Assembly (NCBI GenBank): GCA_019925105.1
Contig: JAHGAU010000008.1
Coordinates: forward strand, 930,001-994,000
DNA from: Niebla homalea
Taxonomy: Eukaryota; Ascomycota; Lecanoromycetes; Lecanorales; Ramalinaceae
Reading direction: 5' to 3'
DNA: 64,000 bases
Under the pieces are notes generated by a model. That model searched no databases. It worked only from the letters and a program-made list of their open reading frames with translations, and was not told the origin of the DNA. The stretch's first letter is position 1, and the number at the start of each line of letters is the position of its first letter. Shown piece by piece: positions 55,342 through 64,000 of the stretch. The translations under genes were made by a program, and so were the position numbers.

Positions 55342-58148
55342 ATGCGCTTCATTACACCCACCATCCTTGGCCTCGTGGCTGTCCAGCAGGCTGCAGCCTG
55401 CGATACCTGCCAGAACTGGGGCAGTGGTGCGCAAGGCTTGCCTTCCTGCCAGAGTGCTTGCAACCAATGTACACAGCAACAGGCTGCTGGGCTTGACTTT
55501 AGCTCGCCTCAACTTAACCAGGGACCGCTCACCAGCTTTGGCGATCTCGACTTTTCAGGCTGTACGGTGGGCCAGTGGCCCACCGGGGCCAAGAGAGACT
55601 TCATCCCTCGGGGATTATCATGGAAACGATGGGCCGACGACAAAGACAGCAAAGGCGGAAGCGACTCTAGCAGCGTTCGTTCTGGCAAGCTCCCCATTGA
55701 CCGAGTATTCCGTTGACAAGTCTTTTCGCAGTCGCAATGTGCCCAGGGTGTGGCCTCGAAGCAGTCGGGCCCAAGCATCTCGTGCGGCAAATCCAACCCC
55801 TTCTCCATCAACACTGTCCATCTCTCCGTGGAGAAGCCAGGCCCTGTTCTGTTCACTTATCACTATGACACCGGTGCCAATGCAGGCCAGAAGTGCCAAG
55901 TCAGAGCGAACTGCCAGGCTGGTCAAACTAATGCCATCCCCAACACACAATGCGGTGGTGCCTCTCGCGTGGAATGCTCTCTCCCCCCTGAGTCTCCCCA
56001 CGATAGCTGCTCGATTGGTCTTCACAAGATTGACTTCGATTGCTCACCTTGCACATCGGAAACGGCCCCGGTACCCTCACAAACACCTCCTGCGTCTCAT
56101 GTACCACCTGCGGTGCCTACGACCAACACTCCACAGGCCCAGCCACCATTTCCAACAACGCCATCAAGTGGGTCGGTGCCACCCCAACAGCCGACTGCTC
56201 CATCAAGCAGCTCGGTTTCCCCGCCGCCCCCACCAACCAGCTCGGCTACGCCTCCACCTCCGCCAACCAGCTCTGCGTCACCACCTCCTGGCACGTTTCC
56301 GTCCATAGTTCCATCTGCTTCCCCCCCGCCACCACAAAACCAGACAACCCCGGTGGTGCCAACTGTTTCGCCGCCAACAACACCGATCGAATCCGCAACC
56401 ACACCAGAGTCTCCTGTGACGCCAACTAGCCCCATTGTGCAATCTACGGTCCCGATCGTGACGAGTGAGGTTGTATACACCACAGTGACCAGCTGCTCGC
56501 AAACCACGACTCATGTAGCTGCTGGCTCCACATCCATAGAAATAGTCCCGACCGTTTCTACCGTTGTCGTAACAAGCACCAAAACCATTTGTACAAAGTG
56601 TGTTGCCCCACCGCAGACCGAGACACCATCGGCACCAGCGACTTCTCCAGCGTTTCCTCAGCCAACCACCACCCCCGAGGTTCCTGGTTCTACTCCTGGA
56701 TCCCCAGTCACCCCCTCTGCACCCGCAAGCTCAGCGACAACCCCTGAATCACCAGCAACCACGCCCGTGTCTTCAGCAACCACGCCCGAGTCTCCGGCAA
56801 CCACACCCGAGTCTCCAGCAACCACGCCCGAGTCTCCGGTAACCACGCCCGAGTCTCCAGTAACCACGCCCGAGTCTCCAGCAACCACGCCCGTGTCTTC
56901 AGCAACCATGCCCGAGTCTCCAGCAACCACACCAGCATCACCCGTGACGACCCCCATTCCAGGAACTACACAATCGGTCGTAACGACAGAGATGTAAGTT
57001 TTCAGTGGATACAGTTGTTCCGCAATAAGGTAAAAGCGAGCTAACACCGTTGCAGCGCATATACCACTGTCACCACTTGCCCCATTACCGTCAATGGTAG
57101 CCCTACAGTCACGGTCTCCACCGTCATTAGTACCTCGACATCGACCATCTGCACCAAATGCGTTGCCCCTCCAAGCACACCTTCGCCATCATCTCCAGGC
57201 GTCGCCGCTTCGAGTCCCAATTCCCCGGTGCAGCCATCGGTCTCTGCAGGATCCCCTTCGGGTCCAAGCTCGCCTGCCGCATCAGCATCATCTCCATCTA
57301 CACCAGCGCCAGCCAATGCGCCTGGCGTTCTGCCCAGTTGTTTGCAGACATGGCTCACGCTCACAAAATGCAAGGACAACGCAGATTCGGACTGCTTCTG
57401 CAAGGACAGCACGTTCACCAACAATGTTCAGCAGTGCATCAGCTCGTGGTCACAACAAGCGGCGGAGGAGCAAGCCGCTCTCTCCTATTTGGCTGGCATC
57501 TGTGCGCCACATGTGGATCAGAATCCTGGCGTCATTGCCAACATTCCCTCCACCATCACTCTCGCGCCTACTCCGATGTCTAGTAACTCCCCCGTTCAAG
57601 CATCCCCAAGCCCTGCAGCTGGGCCGACGACTTTCGCCCCAGCTGGCGTTCCGGCTGGTACAACTGCAGGCTCTGCTCCTGTTGCCGCTGCTCCAGCTGC
57701 GGCAGTGCCAACCACGCCCGCCCCTGCTGCTCCGTCTACAACAGTCTCTGTTTCGACCACCCTTACGATCCCTTGCCCAAGTGACGCGGCCGGATCTGTC
57801 AGGCAAATCACGGATGGTCAACTCCAGGTCGGCTCGACGCCGGCAACGGCAACCTGCACAACGACTACCGTCATCAACACTTCCGTTGTGGTCCCTCAAG
57901 TGGCCTTCGCCACCACCGGTTCTGCTGTCGGTCTGGTGGCTGGCTCGCCAGCACCGGCAGCTGCTGCTCCCACTGGCGCCGCTGTCCCTCCCGTGGGCGG
58001 TGCTCCTCCTTCAGGGACTGGTGCCCCACTTGCCGCGCCAAGTCAGACTGGTGTCACACCATTCACTGGTGCCGCTTCCAAGACTGGACACAGCAGTCTG
58101 GTGGTCTTGGTGATCTTGGGGGCTATGGGGCTTTCAGTACTGGTGTAG
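55342..58148 (+). CDS. GPI-anchored Ser/Thr/Pro-rich wall protein with CFEM-like module
   Basis: Secreted cell-surface protein. Three exons close 895 aa: 55342-55674, 55732-56993, 57056-58148. Intron 1 (57 nt, GTTCGT donor, branch GTTGAC) removes an apparent frame break. A signal peptide spans residues 1-19 (MRFITPTILGLVAVQQAAA). A Cys-rich N-terminal domain follows (CDTCQNWGSG; SISCGKSNPFSIN; VLFTYHYDTGANAGQKC; CSIGLHKIDFDC). A long Pro/Ser/Thr stalk with PPPP and TTPESPA-type repeats is presumably O-glycosylated. Two copies of a YTTVT..TICTKCVAPP unit frame the stalk. A CFEM-like module lies at about 625-690 (LPSCLQTW, SDCFCKD, QQC, GIC) with six rather than eight cysteines. The hydrophobic tail SLVVLVILGAMGLSVLV is a GPI signal. 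Likely role: wall adhesion or structure, possibly haem/iron-related by the CFEM link. Confidence 0.88.
56735..56960 (+). repeat. Tandem 21-nt coding repeat (TTPESPA type)
   Basis: About ten imperfect 21-nt units encoding TTPESPA, TTPVSSA or TTPESPV in the stalk of the GPI wall protein. Units are nearly identical at the DNA level, so copy number may vary between strains. Confidence 0.92.
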
Positions 58149-59082
58149 AAGTCTTATGTTGGCGCTTTAGAAAAGGTGGATGGAAGCTTGCTCATGGACC
58201 TTGACAGTCTTTTTTCTTTCGATTTTTCATTTTGTGAAAATTTCATAGTGCATCAAGCAATGACAAATGTGGGTGGCGGGGGTGCAATAATACAGCTGCT
58301 GAATGAGCAAGGTTCCAGGATGTTCGTCAATTAATGTAAGAGGTCAGCGACCTTGTAATGGCGACATGAATGTGTATAGCGTATTCAACAAGAGGATAGC
58401 AATGCGAATCCTCCATCACATGGAGATCATTGCCAATGATATAATGTAGCGGCGTATCGTCCCCCGGTGTCGTATGGATCTCGTCCTTGAGAGCACGCTT
58501 CCTCCCGTAGATACCGAAGCCGAATCAGGGCCGGCAGACAGCTGCGGAATCCATCTGCAGAGCTCTCCATCAGCTACATGTCTCGGATCCATCTATCACC
58601 GTAGCATATCCCTTGCTATCCAGATGCTTATTCTGCGTGGGCCTCCCTGGGCTCCTAGTTGCGCTGGACAGGCATTGGGGCCATACTGAGTACTCTTGTA
58701 CCTAGCCTCCCCTAGAGGGTAGCAAGGCATTGACCAAGGACAGAAGCCTGTGCAACCCTCAGATGCCCTTCAATAGGCTCCTCCTGTACGCTAGACTCTC
58801 AACCAATGTAGCGAGTTGCTCCAGCCTTCAAGATGGATTAGAATTCGCAGGTCGCGCTCCCATCACGTCCATCATTCAATCTCTCGGTGGCTGGTTGATG
58901 AAAGGCTCTGATTACGAAAGAGATTTTGTTCAGCACCTTGAGAATGTATCTGGAGCTCTAATCATAAGTCAGACCAGTCGAGGAAGCAACCATTGATCCT
59001 TTGGAGCAAAGTCGAGCAAACATCATAGACAATATACATGGGGTTTGACATGAAATCGGAAATGTATAAATTCTTCTTACGT
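58149..59082. other. Convergent 3' intergenic region
   Basis: 934 nt between the GPI wall-protein gene and wbp1, both ending here. A T-rich stretch near 58208-58245 may help 3' end formation. No coding signal. Confidence 0.55.
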
Positions 59083-60671
59083 CTATAGCAGCTTCTTACC
59101 ACTTCTCTCCCTAGCGATAGGCTCACTCCAGAGCCATACGGCAACAAACGCAATCCACGCAAGGACAGTCGTCCACACCCCTGCAATCCATACCCAACCA
59201 CCGCTTATTTCCCAACTCCGGGGCCATTCATCATGTGCAAAATGTCGCACGGTGACTTCGCGTTTGACGTCAAGATTGGTCATGAATGGTCGCTTGTAGT
59301 TGACTTCAAATCTGAATATGCCGTGCTGGTCAGGTAGTCTGAAACTTGCTCTGTATAGGGTGCTCTGAGATGTCTGGAATGTCGGTACCAAATTCAACCG
59401 GTAAAATGGTGAGAGCATGGAAAATTCCAACTGTATCTCATCTGCATCGCGGGTCTCGAGGGGCACCCAACGATCTAGGGAATATTCCGATAATTCTATA
59501 TCGAACGTCTATATACCTATGTCAGCCAACTACGAAACCTTGGGCCAAGGGGAGAGAGCTTACCACGTCGTTTTTAATGCGATAGATTGAGGGGTTCAAG
59601 GAGCCCAGCTGTAGCGAGCTTTCATTACTTGCAGAACTTTGACCGCCCTGGCTCTGATAATGCTCGGCTCTGACGACCTTGAGGACGCCGCTCTCCTGAA
59701 ACGTCCAAGCGGTCACTTGCTTGGCGAACTGCTGGTTCGCTGTCCGTCCGGATCTTCCTGTGACGTCTTTGAATTTAGCATTGAACCAGGCGTCTTCCAG
59801 AGCTTCGGTCGAGCCAAAGACTGTGAATCTAGCCGAGTTGCGGGCTTGCAGTGCGGAAACCAACGCAATCTGCTCTCCCACGGCGAAGGGTTCGTCCGCA
59901 CTCTCAGCATCTTCTCGTGGGCTGTAGCTGTAGGCTGTTTGCTCCGCGCGCAAGATGGGAGCGATCAAGGGGCTTTCGCCGCCTAATGTCTGCGCCACTG
60001 CTCTTGGGAAAGCGATTGTGCCGTCTCCCTTGAAGAATGGGCAAACATCAGAGCGAGCATATGACGGTTGAGGAGCCAAGAGGACGTCATGCCTGTCTGA
60101 CGCGGCGAGCGTATCATAATTGAAATGATCCAATATGCTAGATTCCCGATCAGGGGGTAATTGGATGTTCAATTCCAGTAGGAGAGACGAGATGGCAGCA
60201 GGGGTTGGTGAGTTGCCCGTCAGCGTTAAAAAGATGTTTCCATGCTGGTTGATGAATTGAAGGAGAGTTTTGGCTGTCAGAGCTGGTCCAAATCCTACGG
60301 GGTGTAAGCCTTCGGCATGGGCTGAGGATTTAGCGTGGATCACCTTTGGACTTGGGAGGAAGAAGAATGATGTGGTCGAAGGATCTTTCCCCATGTTGGA
60401 ATAGGGACAGCCCATCGGTTTTGGGTGATTCGAAGGAAAGCCGATACCCTCGAGCTTCAAGAGGCGTCGTTATCGAACGTTAGCCATCTATCATCTCTAA
60501 GATATATGCGCTGAATGCAGTTGGAGTACCTTCAAGATCCGCCCAAAATGTGGAGTACTTGGCCCTTTCAGCAGCCTCCTCAATTACAACAAGCAGACGG
60601 CTTCCGGTACTGCTCAGAGCATGGCCTAGCCCAGCTAGGGCGATAAGCAATATGGGTGAAAACCACCTCAT
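59083..60671 (-). CDS. wbp1: Oligosaccharyltransferase subunit Wbp1 (OST48)
   Basis: Essential subunit of the ER complex that transfers the glycan to Asn in N-glycosylation. Four exons close 469 aa: 60671-60530, 60454-60344, 60294-59564, 59508-59083 (introns 75, 49, 49 and 55 nt range; branch sites CTAAC or similar visible). The start MRWFSPILLIALAGLGHA is a signal peptide. Conserved parts: GSRLLVVIEEAAERAKYSTF, ARGYRLSFESPKTDGLSLFQ, FDHIILLPPKSKGFGPALT, NGDGTIAFP-like PFFKGDGTIAFPRAV, QESGVLKVVRAEHY. The last exon holds VPLETRDADEIQLEFSMLSP, RFEVNYKRPF, one transmembrane helix near 432-455 (WVWIAGVWTTVLAWIAFVAV) and the ER-retrieval dilysine end GKKLL. Divergent from the complex I subunit gene. 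Confidence 0.95.
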
Positions 60672-61001
60672 GTTACTATGTGCAGATGATCGAGGAGACA
60701 CTCTGGCATAAAAGTTGGTTAAAGTTCGCTCAGTGTGATAACGACAACATTATGCCTACGGACGTATTTTTTTTAATTTTGCAGCTAATCGTTCTGAACC
60801 TAGTGCTGCAGCCCCGTAATTTACAATGTTATAAACTTAGTGCCCGCCCCGGCCATTACAGAGTATGGAACTTTCAACCGCATTTGCATTGCAACTTCAC
60901 CAGCTTCATGCTTCTGACTATCTTGACTCACGGCGAAATTTGAACCATTGCACACCCAGCTCAAGCTGGTCGAGAAGGAGGAATTAACACAAACAAGAAG
61001 A
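60672..61001. promoter_or_regulatory. Divergent promoter, wbp1 / nuo-9.5
   Basis: 330 nt between the two start codons, with a T-rich run near 60768-60780. Serves both genes. Confidence 0.5.
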
Positions 61002-61308
61002 ATGTCAAGCCCTCGTTTCTTCCAACAGCCTCTCCGATACCTCCAGTGGGCGTCACACGAAAAGCCAGCCATCTTCTATTCATTCGTCATTGGTTCAATC
61101 GGTCCAGCATCCTTCTTCTTCGGGCCGCCGTTGAGGAAATGGTTTGGTGATGATCATGAAAGGGAGAGGATACCGCTGACATACCCGGGTATGACTTCTG
61201 CAAAATCTTGATTGCCCTCCATATCATGATCGCTTTCGCTAATCAAGTCCAGTCCCAACCGGCCCCCGCAGGATACCAAAAGGTTATGATGATGAGCCAG
61301 AAGGATAG
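61002..61308 (+). CDS. nuo-9.5: Complex I 9.5 kDa subunit (NDUFA3-type)
   Basis: Small accessory subunit of mitochondrial NADH:ubiquinone oxidoreductase. Two exons close 80 aa: 61002-61188 and 61253-61308 (64-nt intron, GTATGA..CCAG, branch CTAAT). The sequence MSSPRFFQQPLRYLQWASHE then KPAIFYSFVIGSIGPASFFF gives one transmembrane helix. The end, LTYPVPTGPRRIPKGYDD, matches the Neurospora 9.5 kDa subunit closely in length and motif order. A longer in-frame ATG at 60948 reads as leader. Missed by simple ORF calling because the last exon is only 56 nt. Confidence 0.94.
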
Positions 61309-61931
61309 CGGCGTATGCAAGAAAGAGGCTGGTATTGGCCGGCAGAGCCATACCCGAGGACGATTTGGCTTCATCGCTCACCGGCCTCACACGTTCTAGC
61401 AACTCTCCGTCTCGAGGCGGGCGTACGGAGCAGCTATGTCGATGGAAGTATGGCAACCAAAACCTCGTGATGGCCCTCACATGCATCGGTCATCCAATTA
61501 AATCCCGATTGAGAGGGTCACCGAAGGCGACCGCTTTAATGTCCAATAGCTTCCTCCTGCTACAAGCCGTATTTACCCCCAACGATCTGCATTGCCCATC
61601 GCTTCTCCCTCTCATTTCCATCTTTCTACAACGGGAGCTGACTTAGAATTCGTCCCAAGGGAGTGCTAAAAGCGTCTCACTTTCTGGGTTGGGGCGAACA
61701 TCTAATGCCGTGACAAGCTTGACGTTCGTGAGCCGTTTTCGTCCAACGCTCGGAAGCGCAAGCGCTTGCTTGGCTCTCCGACCATCTGTCATATTTCCTC
61801 GGGCTTCTGCTATCACGGCTGCCACATCGTATATCTATGGCACCGTCGTGCAGCATCTTCTGCAATCTGCTGTGCTCCCCGACTGCCCTGGACAGAAGCG
61901 TAAAGTCGATCATTGTTCAAAAGAGGAGTCC
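61309..61931. other. Convergent 3' intergenic region
   Basis: 623 nt between the nuo-9.5 gene and the lipase gene, both ending here. Short ORFs only; presumably 3' UTRs. Confidence 0.5.
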
Positions 61932-63950
61932 TCAAGGGCGCTTCTGTCTTTTGACCCAATGTTTTCGCTGGCCATCTGACGAAGGCAAATTGGTGGTGGC
62001 AGAGGCCGTTGTTGCACGACTAACTCCAATGTCAATACCGTCCTCGCCAAACCTTGCATTTCCATCAAAGCTCCCGAGACTTGAAGAGCTATCTTGTCTG
62101 CTGCGCACGTGCTTGATACCTGGGGTCTCTGGTTTTCTTGGTCGAATCGAAGATGCGTTAGGCCCCTCTCCAGGCAACAAGTACTCGCTGATTTGCGAGG
62201 AGCAAGTGGAGGACGGCGGCCGTAAAGCTCCATTCGTGAGAGGCTTGTACATCTTAGCTCAGTCATCATACGAGTGAACGCAGATTGGTACCGTATCATC
62301 GACGTGATCCTCAAGGCAACTCGCGTGCGGCTGTAAAGCTACCCCGGGCCTTCCTGACGTGCCGTTTGATTGCCCAAGATGCTCAGCATAGTCTCGGCCT
62401 GCATAGGCAGCAAGGGCCTGAAATATATGTGGAAACACCAGCGAACGGACGTCTCGGGCCCAAAGGAAGTCGAGATGCTCGAAATGGGGGATCTCTTTAG
62501 CGATTGTATGGCTGGGTAACTCTTTGAGCATTATTCCGATGTCCACGAGGCTATCACTCCCACCATACACCAAAACGATAGGCGTTTTGATGTTACGCGT
62601 GGGAAACTTGGCCACTTTGTAGTAGCGATCGCTAGCTGCAATGCTCATTGGTGTTTGGACATTATCATCATACATCTGAAAACTCTTATTGCGTATGATC
62701 TGGAACCAATGCACAACGCTCTTTGTGCTTGTGAAGGAGTAAAGATGTGGATAAGCAGCCAGCTACGACACGTTAGTAGAACGCAGTGCACGGACAATGA
62801 CAAATGCTTGCCTTTTGGTGTGCGCTTATATTCTTCCCAGACCAATTGAAGAGGAAGGACAGCGACAGATCAAGAATCCGCACGAAGATTGGCGGATAGA
62901 GAATGGATTGCCACATGGTCGCGCTGCTTAGAAGACTGCGACGTCCGAATGCCAGGAATAGGACCTCTGGCGATGCTTTCATCAACGAATCGACAACACC
63001 GTTCTGCAGGCCTGCAGGAGACATTGCAGGGGCCAAGGCAACAAAGACATCGACTCTGTCGTTGAGCGTAGGGTGGGTGGAGAGTGCTGCAAAAGCCTGA
63101 GCGGTTCCTTGGGAGAACCCAATATAGGACAGTGATTGCTGGTAAGTTGTTGTCAATATGTAATCAATGCTGTCGGGGATATCATAAAAAGCAAACTGGT
63201 CAATGGAGAAATCCCAGAAAGCACTCGAAGTGGGCGAAACGCGACTGGATTTCTTCGAATATTTGTTTCCGCGGTTGTTACCAAGCTGCCGTTGTCAGCC
63301 TTCATGAAAGATGGGGGGATGATGAGGCCAAACCCAAACATCGTACCCCTTCTCAACGAGTGTAAAGGGGAGGCATCGCTCTTCATCCGTGGTGCAAACC
63401 CACACCTCACTGTTCATGAGCAAGCCATGATGAAGATAGATAACGGGTCGCCGTAGACTATCTCGGCCTCTGTTAACCCTGATACCTCGTTTTTCCCCCT
63501 TCTTCACGCAAAGCCGATGTAAGCCAAGGAGGTAACCGTCGCCCGTCTGCACGATATGCTCTTCGGCGTAGTAGCCAAAGCATGAGCATAGGTCTACGAA
63601 ATCAGGGGACTTTGCAATCGTATCAACGATGGAATGCTGCTGCTGCCTTGACTGTCTTCCTTGAGAGGACGATAGCCAGTTGAAGGCATTCTTCGACCTG
63701 TTGTAACAGAAATTGATGATGGGCTGCGCTGCAATTCCCTTTCAGCTTCCGGACGCATGTAGCTCACGAGATTACGGCTTACGCAGTCCCAAGGTAATTA
63801 TCCGGATGACACCTTCTAGGAGGATAAAGATCAAAGATCCCAGAAGAGCAAGGTATTCGCGCCTGACGGTCCGATTTGTCAGTCGTGAACATCAGTCTAT
63901 TGAGGGACGGATTACCAAAACAGCCGTCCGATCAGAGGGACCCTCGCCAT
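61932..63950 (-). CDS. Membrane-anchored steryl ester/triglyceride lipase (Yeh/Tgl1 type)
   Basis: Alpha/beta hydrolase of the acid-lipase family, like yeast Yeh1, Yeh2 and Tgl1, which cleave steryl esters. Six exons, about 587 aa: 63950-63916, 63862-63783, 63728-63334, 63285-62812, 62762 to about 62304, 62252-61932. An N-terminal transmembrane segment (REYLALLGSLIFILLEGVIR) is followed by FCYNRSKNAFNWL. The hydrolase shows HIVQTGDGYLLGLHRL, oxyanion YLHHGLL and the nucleophile in SYIGFSQGTAQAFA (Ser about 228). Further on are the Asp in VYGGSDSLVD (about 398) and the His in IPHFEHLDFLW (about 424). A disordered Ser/Pro-rich tail follows. Intron 4 starts with GC rather than GT. The exon 5 donor is uncertain (62304 or 62292). 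The start MARVPLIGRLF lies 51 nt from the window end. Confidence 0.9.
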
Positions 63951-64000
63951 GAAGGCGGCTAGTCAGTAGCTGTACACTGGCTGGCCTGTAAACCCTGAGA

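Noticed and set aside
55675..55731. Apparent frameshift in the GPI wall-protein gene
   Set aside because: A normal 57-nt intron with branch GTTGAC and a CAG acceptor restores the frame exactly.
55181..56308. 375-codon plus-strand ORF overlapping the GPI wall-protein start
   Set aside because: Out-of-frame shadow; the spliced frame has signal peptide, conserved cysteines and GPI tail.
57094..58113. 339-codon plus-strand ORF
   Set aside because: Shadow frame of the low-complexity exon 3 of the GPI wall protein.
60480..60701. Separate short gene 73 codons long
   Set aside because: It is exon 1 of wbp1 (signal peptide plus GSRLLVVIEE) read into the intron.
1..64000. Secondary-metabolite cluster, CRISPR array or prokaryotic operon
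   Set aside because: Gene content is housekeeping and cell-surface; no polyketide or peptide synthetase, no spaced direct repeats, and nearly all genes have fungal introns.

Overview
The window is a stretch of nuclear DNA from a filamentous ascomycete (Pezizomycotina). The main evidence is a gene for the Woronin-body protein HEX-1 (peroxisomal C-terminus SRL), a structure known only from that group. A GPI-anchored BIM1-like copper protein, a CFEM-like wall protein and several fungus-specific families (DUF8032-like, DUF8035-like) agree with this. Introns are mostly 48-65 nt, GT..AG, with CTAAC or CTGAC-type branch sites. I found no bacterial operons, CRISPR arrays, rRNA, convincing tRNA or intact transposons. 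The class cannot be fixed from the sequence alone.

I support 23 protein genes. Most were rebuilt by joining exons at visible splice sites so that the whole reading frame closes. Left part (1-23.9 kb): the 3' end of a type II myosin heavy chain; a Cti6-like PHD protein; a GNAT acetyltransferase; a conserved fungal protein of unknown function; a Yra1/ALY-type mRNA export protein; a STRAP-like WD40 protein; the ubiquitin-binding protein Doa1/Lub1; a protein resembling DUF7918; and the SAGA subunit Spt8. A gene-free stretch of about 3.5 kb follows (23.9-27.4 kb).

Middle part (27.4-46.4 kb): a DUF8032-like protein with an internal duplication; a charged DUF8035-like protein; HEX-1; a BIM1-like copper protein; an SRR1-like protein; the membrane-anchored glucanase BtgC (GH17); and a very large disordered protein. 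Right part (47.4-64 kb): a NAPE-PLD/Fmp30-like metallo-hydrolase and Bcs1 on a shared divergent promoter; a single-pass membrane protein; a 2.6 kb gene-free stretch; a serine/threonine/proline-rich GPI wall protein with a CFEM-like module; the oligosaccharyltransferase subunit Wbp1; the 9.5 kDa complex I subunit; and a membrane-anchored steryl ester/triglyceride lipase.

This is mostly housekeeping and cell-surface DNA with no obvious gene cluster. The observations most worth following are the long ATG-free but open leader of hex1, a GC-AG intron in the lipase gene, a long intron in the Yra1-like gene that might serve autoregulation, the DUF8032 duplication, and the modular repeats of the GPI wall protein.
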